A stretch of DNA of 64,000 nucleotides from Hoeflea sp038900095 (GCF_038900095.1 NZ_JBBMQQ010000004.1:372001-436000), one strand, 5' to 3'. Shown: positions 1 to 9,568, counted from the first letter of the stretch. The notes: generated by a model from the letters alone, not told the origin. Translations and numbers: made by a program.

Positions 1-880
1 CGCCGCCGGTCTTGGCCAGCCAGGAAAATACCGCCGGCGGTTTGATGGTGCCCAGATCGATCTCCGCGGCAAGCCCTTCGGGCAGGACCCGTGGCAGGTT
101 TTCGGGAAAACCGCCGCCGGTGATGTGGGCCAGCGCCTGGATCGCACCGGTTTCGCGGATCGCCGCAAGCAGCGACTTGACGTAGATCCGGGTTGGCTCA
201 AGCAGCGCTGCGCCAAGGCTGCGGGACGCGTCGAACGGGGCAGGGGCATCATAGTCCAGCCCGCTCAGCTCGACGATGCGGCGCACCAGCGAATAGCCAT
301 TCGAATGCACCCCGGAAGAGGCAAGCCCCAGAACCACATCGCCTTCAGACAGCGTGCCCGAAGGCAGCAACTGGCCGCGTTCGGCAGCGCCGACGGCAAA
401 GCCTGCGAGATCGTAATCGCCTTCGCGGTACATGCCGGGCATTTCCGCGGTTTCGCCGCCGATCAGCGCACACCCGGCCTGCAGGCAGCCTTGCGCGATG
501 CCTGAGACAATCGCGGCTCCCTGGTCGGGATCGAGCTTGCCGGTGGCAAAGTAGTCGAGAAAGAACAATGGCTCCGCGCCCTGGACAACCAGATCGTTGA
601 CGCACATGGCAACCAGGTCGATGCCGACGGTGTCGTGGATGCCGGCTTCGATGGCGACTTTCAGCTTGGTGCCGACGCCGTCATTGGCCGCCACCAGCAC
701 CGGGTCGGTAAAGCCCGCGGCCTTCAGGTCGAACAGGCCGCCGAAACCGCCGATCTCGCCATCCGCACCGGGTCGCCGCGTCGAGCGTACCAGTGGCTTG
801 ATGCGGTTGACCATCTCATTGCCGGCATCGATGTCGACACCTGCCTGAGCATAGGTGAGGCCGTTTTTCCGATCCGCCAT
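1..880 (-). CDS. purM: Phosphoribosylformylglycinamidine cyclo-ligase PurM (partial, C-terminus outside window)
   Basis: This gene encodes AIR synthetase, which closes the imidazole ring in an ATP-dependent step of cytosolic purine synthesis. Only the first 293 codons are present and no stop occurs before the left edge; family members are about 345-360 residues long. The translation shows the substrate and nucleotide-binding motifs ANDGVGTKLK, IGGETAEMPGMY and ITGGGFPENLPR in the expected order. The start ATG at 880 follows a GAGGGG ribosome site at good spacing and gives the family-type opening MADRKNGLTYAQAGVDI. It is transcribed divergently from the phosphatidyltransferase gene at 1084, across about 200 bases. 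purN probably follows off the left edge (inference from other genomes). Identification is secure. Confidence 0.96.
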   Translation of the reverse strand, partial: MADRKNGLTYAQAGVDIDAGNEMVNRIKPLVRSTRRPGADGEIGGFGGLFDLKAAGFTDPVLVAANDGVGTKLKVAIEAGIHDTVGIDLVAMCVNDLVVQGAEPLFFLDYFATGKLDPDQGAAIVSGIAQGCLQAGCALIGGETAEMPGMYREGDYDLAGFAVGAAERGQLLPSGTLSEGDVVLGLASSGVHSNGYSLVRRIVELSGLDYDAPAPFDASRSLGAALLEPTRIYVKSLLAAIRETGAIQALAHITGGGFPENLPRVLPEGLAAEIDLGTIKPPAVFSWLAKTGG

Positions 881-1083
881 CGTGGCTTCCCCTCTCTGGG
901 TTTCAAAGGAGTTACTTATGCCGGGGGGATGGCATTTTGCGGGCAATTCCGCAAGCCGGACCAAGGGCTGCTGCGCGACAAACGCCGGGAAAACTGCACT
1001 TGGCTGTGCTATTCCTTCTCCAAATCATTGGAAAAGCGCTATCCAATCGCCATATCAAAACCGATCAGGATTGATTGTTGCTC

Positions 1084-1629
1084 ATGACGCTGCCCAATTT
1101 CATCACGGTTGCCCGGTTCATCATGGTTCCGTTGATCATTCTTGCGATGATCAATGGCGAGATGCTGACCGCTTTCGTGCTGTTCCTGCTGGCCGGCGTC
1201 TCCGATGGGCTGGACGGCTTCATCGCCCGCAATTTCAATCAGCGTTCCGAGCTTGGGGCCTGGCTCGATCCGGTGGCCGACAAGCTGTTGCTGGCCAGTG
1301 TGTTCGTCGTGCTTGGATGGCTGGGCGTGTTGCCTGGCTGGCTGGTGATCTTTGCCGTTTCACGCGATGCGTTGATTGTCGGCGCTGTTGTCCTCTCCAG
1401 CCTGATGCAAAGACCGGTCGAAATGCGGCCCTTGCTGATCTCCAAGGCCAACACGCTGTTCCAGATCATCCTGCTGGTTCTGGTGCTGGCCGATCTGGCC
1501 GGGCTTGCCCCGCTTGACGGCCTCATCGGATGGATGATCTATGCGGTGGCAGGCTTGACCATCGCTTCGGCCAGCGCCTATCTCGTCACCTGGCTCAGGC
1601 ACATGGCCGGCGTGGAAAAAGCCGATTGA
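1084..1629 (+). CDS. CDP-alcohol phosphatidyltransferase family protein (PgsA/cardiolipin-synthase type)
   Basis: This is an inner-membrane enzyme of about 181 residues that exchanges CMP of a CDP-alcohol for a second alcohol in phospholipid synthesis. The full CDP-alcohol phosphotransferase signature is present: D41, D44-G45, A48-R49, G58, D62 and D66, which bind the divalent metal and CDP. Several hydrophobic helices follow. The ATG at 1084 is preferred over a TTG nine bases upstream because it gives the usual MTLPNxxTxxR opening. Phosphatidylglycerophosphate synthase and a bacterial cardiolipin synthase share this fold, and the sequence alone does not decide the acceptor alcohol. It lies 49 bases upstream of the permease gene and probably shares its transcript. 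Confidence 0.88.
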   Translation: MTLPNFITVARFIMVPLIILAMINGEMLTAFVLFLLAGVSDGLDGFIARNFNQRSELGAWLDPVADKLLLASVFVVLGWLGVLPGWLVIFAVSRDALIVGAVVLSSLMQRPVEMRPLLISKANTLFQIILLVLVLADLAGLAPLDGLIGWMIYAVAGLTIASASAYLVTWLRHMAGVEKAD

Positions 1630-1678
1630 TAAGGGACGCGAAAAGGCCGGCCGCAGCGGGTCCGCAAGCGAGGTGATC

Positions 1679-2806
1679 ATGACCACTCACATAGACCGGG
1701 CGGCGCTTCGCCGGCAGATATTCTTCTGGCTGCTGGCTCTGGCTGTGGTCATCGCATTCCTGATGGTGTTCCGCTCCATCCTGCTGCCCTTTATCGCCGG
1801 CATGGCGCTGGCCTATTTCCTCGATCCCGTGGCCGACTGGTTCGAACGCCGCGGCTTTTCCCGGTTGATGGCCACGCTTGCCATTCTCGCCACGTTCATC
1901 GCGCTGTTCGCGATCTCGCTGATCGTCGTGATTCCCATCCTGGTGACGCAGGCCGCGGATCTGGGCGGCCGGATTCCGGGCTACATCACCCAGCTGCAGT
2001 CGCTTCTGATGTCGGAATCAAACCTTCTGCCGGACTGGGTCAGCGAGCAGCTTGGCCAGATCAAGGAGAGCTTCGCCGCACTTCTGAAGGAGGGCGCCGG
2101 TCTGGTCGGCACCATCTTCAAGCAGATCTGGAATTCCGGCATGGCGCTTCTCGATATCGCCGCCCTGTTCGTGGTGACCCCGGTCGTTGCCTTCTATCTG
2201 CTGCTCGACTGGGACAACATGGTCGAGAAGATTGACGATTGGATACCGCGTGATCATGTCGACACTGTCCGTCATCTGGCCAGGCAGATCGACGCCACCA
2301 TAGCCGGCTTCGTTCGCGGGCAGGGCAGTGTCTGCATCATCCTCGGCCTGATCTATGCCATCGGACTGTCGGTCGTCGGGCTGAACTTCGGCCTCCTGAT
2401 CGGCCTGTTTGCCGGTCTGATCAGTTTCATTCCCTATGTCGGCTCGCTGGTCGGCCTGGTGCTGGCCCTGATTGTCGCGGTGGTCCAGTTCTGGCCGGAT
2501 TTCGTGATGATCGGCGCTGTGATCGCCGTCTTCGCGGTCGGCCAGTTTTTCGAAGGCAACATCCTGCAGCCGCGGCTGGTCGGCAAGTCGGTCGGACTGC
2601 ATCCGGTCTGGCTGATGTTCGCCCTGTTTGCCTTCGGTGCCCTGTTCGGTTTCGTCGGCATGTTGATCGCGGTGCCAGCTGCCGCCTCGGTCGGGGTATT
2701 GGTGCGTTTTGCCATTTCCCGTTACCTCGAAAGTGATCTTTATCACGGCACCCAGCGGCAGCTTCCCTTGTCCGGCGGGTCCGCTGACGACCCTGCTGGT
2801 GAGTGA
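1679..2806 (+). CDS. AI-2E/PerM family transporter
   Basis: This is a polytopic inner-membrane protein of about 375 residues of the PerM/YdiK/AI-2E exporter family. Members have been linked to autoinducer-2 export, sodium/proton exchange or unknown substrates. Hydrophobic helices occur near residues 10-50 and 60-95, and a dense cluster of helices lies in the C-terminal half, with the conserved-looking stretch GLISFIPYVGSLVGL. The C-terminus is a short polar tail. ATG 1679 is chosen because GAGGTGA sits 7 bases before it; a GTG at 1673 overlaps that site. The next gene, hdaA, begins eight bases after the stop. This PerM-hdaA adjacency is common in Rhizobiales. The substrate cannot be inferred. 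Confidence 0.85.
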   Translation: MTTHIDRAALRRQIFFWLLALAVVIAFLMVFRSILLPFIAGMALAYFLDPVADWFERRGFSRLMATLAILATFIALFAISLIVVIPILVTQAADLGGRIPGYITQLQSLLMSESNLLPDWVSEQLGQIKESFAALLKEGAGLVGTIFKQIWNSGMALLDIAALFVVTPVVAFYLLLDWDNMVEKIDDWIPRDHVDTVRHLARQIDATIAGFVRGQGSVCIILGLIYAIGLSVVGLNFGLLIGLFAGLISFIPYVGSLVGLVLALIVAVVQFWPDFVMIGAVIAVFAVGQFFEGNILQPRLVGKSVGLHPVWLMFALFAFGALFGFVGMLIAVPAAASVGVLVRFAISRYLESDLYHGTQRQLPLSGGSADDPAGE

Positions 2807-2813
2807 TTGAGTG

Positions 2814-3518
2814 ATGTCCAAACCGCCTGTCACACGGCAATTGCCGCTCGAATTTGACCATGACCCGGCGACCGGCCGGGACGACCTGATCGTTTCCGAC
2901 CGTTTGAATGCGGCTGTGGCGATTGTCGACCGCTGGCCCGACTGGCCCTCGCCAGTGGTCATCCTCGCCGGCCCAACGGGGTCGGGGAAATCCCATCTTG
3001 CCACCATCTGGGCCAACCGCGTCGGCGCCACCAAGGTGGCAATCGACAAGCCTGACCCGATGGTGCTCGAGATCGCCGCTCAAGGCCCGGTGCTGATTGA
3101 GGACATCGATCACACCGGATTTGACCAGACCGCTTTGTTTCATCTCATCAATGCGGTCCGCGAACATGGCAGCGCGGTGTTGATCACCAGCCGGCTGTGG
3201 CCCGCCGGCTGGCATGTCACCTTGCCGGATCTGGCCTCCCGCCTGAAGGCGGCGACGGTGGTCGAGATCGCCGAGCCGGATGAGGAACTGCTGGCCAAGG
3301 TGATGGTCAAGCTGTTCGCCGACCGACAGGTCGTGGTTGATGATAGGATCATTGCCTGGCTGGTTGCGCGTATGGAGCGTTCGCTCGCCGCAGCCCGCAC
3401 TGTCGTCACCCGGCTTGACCAGCTGGCGCTGGCGCGCGGATCGAAAATCACCCGGGCCCTGGCAGCCGAGGTGCTGGCTGAAATGGACAGCGGAGTGAAC
3501 GACACCGAAGTGTCATAG
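2814..3518 (+). CDS. hdaA: DnaA regulatory inactivator HdaA
   Basis: HdaA is a DnaA-related AAA+ protein that, with the DNA-loaded sliding clamp, stimulates ATP hydrolysis by DnaA and limits re-initiation. The 234-residue product has a Walker A motif GPTGSGKS at residues 53-60 and a Walker-B-like VLIEDID at about 93-99. Near the N-terminus is a QLPLEF hexapeptide (residues 9-14), which matches the beta-clamp-binding consensus QLxLxF. It lacks the DnaA DNA-binding domain IV. A GTG three bases upstream (2811) is an alternative start. Its position between a PerM-like gene and ppk is the usual Rhizobiales arrangement. The stop overlaps the ppk upstream region. Confidence 0.92.
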   Translation: MSKPPVTRQLPLEFDHDPATGRDDLIVSDRLNAAVAIVDRWPDWPSPVVILAGPTGSGKSHLATIWANRVGATKVAIDKPDPMVLEIAAQGPVLIEDIDHTGFDQTALFHLINAVREHGSAVLITSRLWPAGWHVTLPDLASRLKAATVVEIAEPDEELLAKVMVKLFADRQVVVDDRIIAWLVARMERSLAAARTVVTRLDQLALARGSKITRALAAEVLAEMDSGVNDTEVS

Positions 3519-3573
3519 TTCCTTCGTTCTTGTGCTATAGACGGTGGATTCCATAACCGGAGCGTTGGAGTGC

Positions 3574-5790
3574 ATGATGGTCGAAATCGAGGGTGCGGGT
3601 GCGAGTGAACTGCGGATTGATCCGACCCTGTCGGATCTTTCGCAAGAGGACCTGCTGACCAGTCCGAAACGCTTCATCAACCGGGAGTTCTCCTGGCTCC
3701 AGTTCAATCGCCGGGTGCTTGAAGAGACCCTCAACGTCGCCCACCCGCTGCTTGAGCGGGTGCGGTTCCTGTCGATCTCTGCTGCCAATCTGGACGAGTT
3801 TTTCATGGTCCGCGTTGCCGGCCTTGAAGGCCAGGTGCGCGAAGGCATTACCAACCGCTCGCCTGACGGGCTGTCGCCGAACGAACAGCTTGACCAGATC
3901 CTCGAGGAAATCGACGGTCTGCAACTCGAGCAGCAGGCCTCGCTCGCCATTCTGCAGCAGAACCTGGCCGCCGAGAACATCTACATCGTTCGTCCTTCCG
4001 TTCTGGTGGAAGGTGACATGGCCTGGCTCGAGGATGAATTCCTGCAGTCGATTTTTCCGGTGCTGACGCCGCTGTCAATCGACCCGGCCCATCCGTTCCC
4101 GTTCATTCCGAACCTTGGTTTTTCCATCTGCCTGCAGCTGGCCTCGAAGGCGGCAAACGAGCCAATGACCGCGCTGATCCGTCTGCCGGTGGCGCTTGAC
4201 CGCTTCGTGCGATTGCCCGATCTCGACGGTGCCATCCGCTACATCACGCTTGAAGACGTGGTCAGCCTTTTCATCAGCTCACTCTACCCCGGCTACGAGG
4301 TCCGCGGATCCGGCACCTTCCGGATCATTCGCGATTCCGACATCGAGGTCGAGGAAGAGGCAGAGGATCTGGTCCGTCTGTTTGAAAGCGCGCTCAAGCG
4401 CCGCCGCCGTGGCTCGGTGATCCGCATCGAATTCGATTCGGAACTTCCCCAGAGCCTGCGCGAATTCGTGGTTCACGAAACCAACGTTCCGGAAGACCGG
4501 GTCGCGGTGCTGCCGGGCCTGCTGGCGCTCAACACGCTGTCGGAGATCACCAAGGCGCCGCGCGACGATCTCAAGTTCGAGCCCTACAATGCCCGTTTTC
4601 CCGAGCGCATCCGCGAGCATGTCGGCGATACGTTCGCCGCGATCCGCGAAAAGGATCTGATCGTTCACCACCCCTATGAATCCTTCGACGCGGTGGTCCA
4701 GTTCCTGTTCCAGGCCGCGCGCGATCCTGATGTGCTGGCGATCAAGCAGACGCTCTACCGCACCTCCAACGACAGTCCTATCGTCCGCGCGCTGATCGAT
4801 GCGGCGGAGGCCGGAAAATCGGTCACGGCTCTGGTCGAACTCAAGGCCCGCTTTGACGAGGAGGCCAACATCCGCTGGGCCCGCGATCTCGAGCGTGCCG
4901 GTGTGCAGGTTGTTTTCGGGTTCATCGAACTCAAGACCCACTCCAAGATGTCGTTGATCGTCCGCCGCGAGGAGGGCAAGCTGGTATCCTACTGCCATCT
5001 GGGCACCGGCAACTATCACCCGATCACCGCCAAGATTTACACCGATCTGTCCTATTTTACCTGTGATCCGGTGATTGCCCGCGACATGGCCCATGTCTTC
5101 AATTTCATCACCGGTTACGGAGAACCCGAAGGGCTCGTCAAACTCGCGGTCTCGCCGCTCAATCTGCGCACCAGGATTCTCGAGAACATCGATGCCGAAA
5201 TCTCCCACGCCAAGGCGGGGCGTCCGGCCGCGGTCTGGATGAAAATGAACTCGCTGGTCGATCCCGAGATCATCGATGCCCTCTACCGCGCCAGCCAGGC
5301 CGGCGTCGAGATCGATCTGGTGGTCCGCGGCATCTGTTGCCTGAGGCCGCAGGTTCCCGGCCTTTCCGAGCATATCCACGTCAAGTCGATTGTCGGACGG
5401 TTCCTTGAGCACAGCCGGATCTATTGCTTCGGCAACGGCCATGGACTGCCGTCCTCCGAGGCACTGGTCTATATCGGCTCGGCCGACCTGATGCCGCGAA
5501 ATCTCGATCGCCGGGTTGAAACCCTGGTGCCGATGGTCAACAAGACCGTGCACGAGCAGGTGCTTTCGCAGATCATGCTGGGCAACATGATTGACAACCA
5601 GCAGAGCTACGAGATCCTGCCGGATGGAACATCGCGCCGGGTGGAGCCGGGCCCTGACGAGGAACCCTTCAATGCGCAGGTCTATTTCATGACCAATCCG
5701 AGCCTGTCGGGCAGGGGAGAAGCGTTGAAATCGAACGCTCCCAAACTGATCGCCGACCGCCTGGCCCGGGCGTCGCGCAGCACACGCTGA
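3574..5790 (+). CDS. ppk: Polyphosphate kinase 1
   Basis: PPK1 reversibly polymerises the gamma phosphate of ATP into inorganic polyphosphate at the membrane. The 738-residue product shows the family order: an N-terminal helical domain starting at NREFSWLQFN, a middle domain, and two phospholipase-D-like C-terminal domains. The two signature histidines are in KTHSKM (about His456, the likely phospho-acceptor) and FLEHSRIY (about His613). ATG 3574 and ATG 3577 both follow a GGAG site; a GTG at 3544 would add a poorly supported extension. ppx lies about 230 bases downstream on the same strand, so synthesis and breakdown of polyphosphate are neighbours. A promoter could lie in the 55 bases after hdaA. 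Confidence 0.96.
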   Translation: MMVEIEGAGASELRIDPTLSDLSQEDLLTSPKRFINREFSWLQFNRRVLEETLNVAHPLLERVRFLSISAANLDEFFMVRVAGLEGQVREGITNRSPDGLSPNEQLDQILEEIDGLQLEQQASLAILQQNLAAENIYIVRPSVLVEGDMAWLEDEFLQSIFPVLTPLSIDPAHPFPFIPNLGFSICLQLASKAANEPMTALIRLPVALDRFVRLPDLDGAIRYITLEDVVSLFISSLYPGYEVRGSGTFRIIRDSDIEVEEEAEDLVRLFESALKRRRRGSVIRIEFDSELPQSLREFVVHETNVPEDRVAVLPGLLALNTLSEITKAPRDDLKFEPYNARFPERIREHVGDTFAAIREKDLIVHHPYESFDAVVQFLFQAARDPDVLAIKQTLYRTSNDSPIVRALIDAAEAGKSVTALVELKARFDEEANIRWARDLERAGVQVVFGFIELKTHSKMSLIVRREEGKLVSYCHLGTGNYHPITAKIYTDLSYFTCDPVIARDMAHVFNFITGYGEPEGLVKLAVSPLNLRTRILENIDAEISHAKAGRPAAVWMKMNSLVDPEIIDALYRASQAGVEIDLVVRGICCLRPQVPGLSEHIHVKSIVGRFLEHSRIYCFGNGHGLPSSEALVYIGSADLMPRNLDRRVETLVPMVNKTVHEQVLSQIMLGNMIDNQQSYEILPDGTSRRVEPGPDEEPFNAQVYFMTNPSLSGRGEALKSNAPKLIADRLARASRSTR

Positions 5791-6021
5791 ATTTTGGGCT
5801 TGTCTCGTGCTTGCCGGCCGGAAAACTGGCCGGGCCTTCAGTGATTTCGGCTTCGTTTCACGACAACAACCGTGACAATTCTTGCGGGACAACTGTGCCT
5901 GAAGTGTTTTTGCCGGGTTTCAGTTCTCGCTAATGCCATATATAACGGCGCTGAATTTGTTGACCCTGGTCTCGCTCTGCATATGTGGAACGCGTCGCCC
6001 TAACCGAAGAGCGCCCTGGAC

Positions 6022-7548
6022 ATGGTGGAATCGGAAGCGCAAGGCCGGCTGCCGGGTATACATCCTGTTTCCGTCATCGATATCGGTTCCAACTCCGTGC
6101 GCCTTGTCATCTACGAGGGGCTCAACCGGGCGCCGTCCGTGCTGTTCAACGAAAAGGTCCTGTGCGGCCTCGGCAAGGGACTTGTCGCGACCGGCAGGAT
6201 GGACGAGCTCGGCATCGAGCGCGCCCTTGCCGCGCTCAGGCGGTTCCGGGCGCTTTCCGAACAGGCCCGCGCCTCCGAGATGCATGTGCTGGCAACCGCC
6301 GCGGCGCGGGAAGCCGAAAACGGCGCGAGCTTTATTGACGCCGCCGAATCCATTCTAGGCTGCAATGTCCGGGTTCTCACCGGCGAGGAAGAAGCCCGGT
6401 TTTCGGCCCTCGGCGTGATTGCCGGTTATTACAAGCCCGATGGCATCGCCGGCGATCTGGGCGGCGGCTCGCTTGAACTTGTCGATGTCAAAGGCAATGT
6501 CCATTCCGGCGGCCAGACCCTGCCGCTGGGCGGGTTGAGACTGGCCGAAATGTCCGGCAATTCGATTTCAAAGGCGCGCAGCATTGCCAAGCGGTCGCTG
6601 AAGCTATCGCGTGTGCTTCCCGGTGGGGCAGGGCGCACCTTCTACGCGGTTGGCGGCACCTGGCGGAACATCGCCAAGCTGCACATGGAGATCACCGGCT
6701 ACCCGCTGCACATGATGCAGGCCTACGAGATCGACGCAAAGCCCGCGATCGAGTTTCTCGGCGAAGTCGCGGCGATGAAGCAGTCGCGGATCAGCGCGAT
6801 CAAGGCGATCTCCAGAAACCGCCGCGGCCTGCTGCCCTATGGCGCGGTGGCGCTGCAGGAAACGCTGATTGCCATGAAGGCGGCGCGGGTCAGTTTCTCC
6901 GCGCTGGGCGTGCGCGAGGGCTATCTCTACTCCCTGCTAGGAGCCGCCGAAGCCGCCCGCGACCCGCTGCTGACGGCCGCAGGGGAACTTGCAATCCTGC
7001 GTGCCCGTTCACCCGAACACGCCCGCGAGCTTGCCGCCTGGACCGGCCGCATGTTCCCGGTGTTCGGCGTCAACGAGAGCGAAGAGGAAGCCCGGTATCG
7101 CCAGGCCGCCTGTCTGCTCGCGGATATCTCCTGGCGGGCGCATCCCGACTACCGCGGACCGCAGGCGCTCAACATCATCGCCCACGGGACCTTTACCGGG
7201 ATCAGCCACGCCGGCCGCGCCTATATCGCGCTGGCCAATTATTTCCGTTTCGAAGGCCTCAATGATGATGGCGTGTCTTCCGAACTGGCGGCGATTGCCG
7301 GTCCGAAATATCTCGATTACGCCAAGTTGCTCGGCGGCATGTTGCGGGTAGTCTACCTGTTCTCGGCTTCCATGCCCGGCATGGTGCCGCAACTTGAATT
7401 CGTGCCTGCCGCGGCTTCCGACGGCGATGTCGACATCGTCCTCAAGGTGCCGCAATCCTGCGACGCCTTCGTCGGCGAACGGCTCAATGGCCGTCTGCAA
7501 CAGCTCGCCAAGCTGACTGGCAAGCGGCTGGGTTTCAGGATCGGCTGA
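6022..7548 (+). CDS. ppx: Exopolyphosphatase (Ppx/GppA family)
   Basis: This enzyme releases terminal phosphate from polyphosphate, and some family members also hydrolyse pppGpp. The 508-residue protein has the ASKHA/actin-like ATPase fold with phosphate-binding loops IDIGSNSVRL (residues 19-28) and GDLGGGSLEL (about 143-152). A long C-terminal helical/HD-like region follows, as in long Ppx proteins. The ATG at 6022 leaves a 15-residue leader before the first core strand. It follows ppk and precedes, in convergent orientation, a YrhK gene just eight bases beyond its stop. The exact preference between polyphosphate and pppGpp cannot be read from sequence. Confidence 0.93.
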   Translation: MVESEAQGRLPGIHPVSVIDIGSNSVRLVIYEGLNRAPSVLFNEKVLCGLGKGLVATGRMDELGIERALAALRRFRALSEQARASEMHVLATAAAREAENGASFIDAAESILGCNVRVLTGEEEARFSALGVIAGYYKPDGIAGDLGGGSLELVDVKGNVHSGGQTLPLGGLRLAEMSGNSISKARSIAKRSLKLSRVLPGGAGRTFYAVGGTWRNIAKLHMEITGYPLHMMQAYEIDAKPAIEFLGEVAAMKQSRISAIKAISRNRRGLLPYGAVALQETLIAMKAARVSFSALGVREGYLYSLLGAAEAARDPLLTAAGELAILRARSPEHARELAAWTGRMFPVFGVNESEEEARYRQAACLLADISWRAHPDYRGPQALNIIAHGTFTGISHAGRAYIALANYFRFEGLNDDGVSSELAAIAGPKYLDYAKLLGGMLRVVYLFSASMPGMVPQLEFVPAAASDGDVDIVLKVPQSCDAFVGERLNGRLQQLAKLTGKRLGFRIG

Positions 7549-7556
7549 ACCGGCCG

Positions 7557-7835
7557 CTATTCGTAGCGCGCGGCCAGGTCATCGATGTCGCCGATTGCGA
7601 GCAGGTGAAATTCGCGGACCACACGCAGCACCGGCTTCAACGCAAAGCAGGCCGAGCCAATGACAAACAGCCAGATCGCCGGGTCTTGCTGTGACTGGTA
7701 GAAAAACAGCACAGAGCCGACCAGGAAGAACAGGGCCGCCGCCGCGTCAACGATGGTGTAGGTCAGTTCGTAGATCGCGTAGAGCTTGCGCTGCCGGGGC
7801 GTCCGGGTTGCGCTGTCTTGCTGGAATAGGGCCAT
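7557..7835 (-). CDS. YrhK-like small membrane protein
   Basis: This is a predicted membrane protein of about 92 residues of the YrhK-like family, whose function is unknown. It has two hydrophobic helices separated by a short FFYQSQQDP loop and the family-like end FALKPVLRVVREF. ATG 7835 is preferred because an AGGA motif sits five bases before it; an in-frame ATG at 7859 adds eight residues but lacks a ribosome site. It converges on ppx with almost no gap. No regulatory site stands out upstream. Confidence 0.72.
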   Translation of the reverse strand: MALFQQDSATRTPRQRKLYAIYELTYTIVDAAAALFFLVGSVLFFYQSQQDPAIWLFVIGSACFALKPVLRVVREFHLLAIGDIDDLAARYE

Positions 7836-7859
7836 GGGATCCTGGTGTCCTCGGGTCAT

Positions 7860-8263
7860 TGACAGAGTGCGGCGATGGCCGGTGAGACAGGGCTCTGACC
7901 AGTCACGGCGCTTCTAAATGACAAACATTAGGATTCCACAAAGAAAAAGGCCGGGCGAAATTCGCACCGACCTTCCTGACTTGCCTCAACAAACCTGCCA
8001 GTACATCCGTGGTCAGGCTGGAGACAAATTTCTTTGTTGACCTCAATATGGTGCGTCCGTTTTCCTTTGCAAGAGCCACCACACGAAATTTTTCCGACAC
8101 GTGGTCTCTGACGAGTGCCGCCGCCGCGGTTTTCGGTGCTGGCCTGACGCCCTCGCCATGCTAGGCTGTTGCTGTCAGTGGACGCTGTTGTTTCTGAAAA
8201 TATGCCGCGCCCGGCATTTTTCAAGACCGGCCCCTTGAGGGCCAAATTGCTGGAGATAAAGTA
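7860..8263. other. About 400-base intergenic region before the fatty-acid cyclopropanase-like gene
   Basis: I see no convincing gene here. A 65-codon leftward frame from a GTG (8100 to 7903) is possible, but it has no ribosome site and I recognise no family. The last 60 bases contain a short GGCCC/GGGCC hairpin about 30 bases before the GTG start at 8264. The region must hold the promoter of the 8264 gene and probably that of the leftward YrhK gene. Confidence 0.4.
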
Positions 8264-9559
8264 GTGAGTGCAAACAGCCGGCTGAAAAGTTTTCGCAAAC
8301 TCCTCGCCCACGCCCGTGAGATCCTGAAACTCGATATCGGGTTCAGGCTCTGGGATGGATCCACCGTACCTGACGACCTTGCTCCCGGCGCCTTTGCGAT
8401 CCGGTTGGCCGACGAAGGCCTGGTTGCCGCGTTGATGCGGTCGCCAAATCCGGAAACACTGCTCAATCTCTGGGTTTCCAAACGCATCGATTTTGAAAAT
8501 GGCGACATGTTCGATCTCGTGGCGCGGCGTCCGAAAGTGCGCACACGCGAAATTCGCAAGCAGCTCAGCAAGTTTCTGCTGCTCAACAATGCGCGCAAGT
8601 TCCTGTTCGTTGACAAGGGCGGGCCCTGGCCGCTGAGCGATCAGCCCGACGAGAAACCTTCCGACGGCAATGCCGAGGAAAACCGGAAGAACATCGCCTA
8701 TCACTACGATGTCTCCAACGCGTTCTACAAACTCTTCCTCGACGACCAGATGGTCTACACCTGCGGCTATTGCACCGACTGGGACAATGACATCCACCAG
8801 ATGCAATGCGACAAGCTGGAGATGATCTGCCGCAAGCTTCGATTGAGATCCGGCGAGACGATGCTCGATATCGGCTTTGGCTGGGGATCACTGGCGCTCT
8901 ATGCCGCGGCCAATTACGGCGTTCACGTCACCGGCGTGAGCTTGTCTGAAGAACAGGTCGAGTATGCCCGTGCAAAGGCGGATGCTCTGGGACTGTCCGA
9001 TCGCGTCCGGTTCGAGCTGCTCGATTACGCAAAGGTTGAAGGCCAGTTCGACAAGATAACCTCGATCGGCATGCACGAGCATATCGGCATCGACAATTAC
9101 CCGACCTATTACGCGACCGTCGCCCGGGTGCTGAAACCGGGCGGCATCTACCTGCATCACGCCATCACCCGGCCAGCGAAAAAGGACGCCAAGACCTTCC
9201 GCAAGAAGAACAAGGAGTTCGCGCTTCTGACCAAATACATCTTCCCGGGCGGCGAACTCGACCACATCGGCAACACCGTGACCATGCTCGAGCAGCACGG
9301 TTTCGAGGTCCATGATGTGGAGAACTGGCGCGAGCACTACCAGCGCACTTGCAGGCTCTGGCATGACCGGCTGCTGGCCAATTACGACGCTGCTGTGGCT
9401 GAAGTCGGCGAGGTCAAGTCAAGGCTCTGGCTGGTCTATCTCGGCGGTTGCTCGATCGCGTTCGAGCGCAACACAGTTCGGCTCTACCAGACGGTGACAA
9501 CCAAGGTGCAACGCGGACCGGCCGGCCTGCCGCCGACCCGCGCCGATCTGTATAGATAG
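8264..9559 (+). CDS. Cyclopropane-fatty-acyl-phospholipid synthase family methyltransferase
   Basis: This is a 431-residue S-adenosylmethionine-dependent enzyme of the CFA/mycolic acid cyclopropane synthase family. Such enzymes add a methylene bridge across the double bond of unsaturated phospholipid acyl chains at the membrane. A roughly 130-residue N-terminal lipid-binding domain precedes the Rossmann methyltransferase. Recognisable elements are YHYDVSNxFYKLFL, YTCGYC, the AdoMet loop LDIGFGWGS (about residues 201-209), MHEHIG and a C-terminal YxxTCxLW segment. The start is GTG 8264 with GGAG eight bases upstream. Rhizobia often carry several paralogues of different roles, so the symbol cfa is not assigned. 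It ends 23 bases from the oppositely oriented rnd, with a hairpin between. Confidence 0.92.
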   Translation: MSANSRLKSFRKLLAHAREILKLDIGFRLWDGSTVPDDLAPGAFAIRLADEGLVAALMRSPNPETLLNLWVSKRIDFENGDMFDLVARRPKVRTREIRKQLSKFLLLNNARKFLFVDKGGPWPLSDQPDEKPSDGNAEENRKNIAYHYDVSNAFYKLFLDDQMVYTCGYCTDWDNDIHQMQCDKLEMICRKLRLRSGETMLDIGFGWGSLALYAAANYGVHVTGVSLSEEQVEYARAKADALGLSDRVRFELLDYAKVEGQFDKITSIGMHEHIGIDNYPTYYATVARVLKPGGIYLHHAITRPAKKDAKTFRKKNKEFALLTKYIFPGGELDHIGNTVTMLEQHGFEVHDVENWREHYQRTCRLWHDRLLANYDAAVAEVGEVKSRLWLVYLGGCSIAFERNTVRLYQTVTTKVQRGPAGLPPTRADLYR

Positions 9560-9568
9560 GCAGTGAGC

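Noticed and set aside
5814..5833. CCGGCC/GGCCGG hairpin after ppk
   Set aside because: Six base pairs with no T-run; too weak to call a terminator, so ppk and ppx may be joined.
5862..5895. Possible PHO box before ppx
   Set aside because: Two TTGTC-like elements on the reverse strand have the wrong spacing for a PHO box.
7903..8100. Leftward 65-codon frame with GTG start before the CFA-family gene
   Set aside because: No ribosome site and no recognised family. The codon pattern is only mildly gene-like, so I left it as an intergenic possibility.
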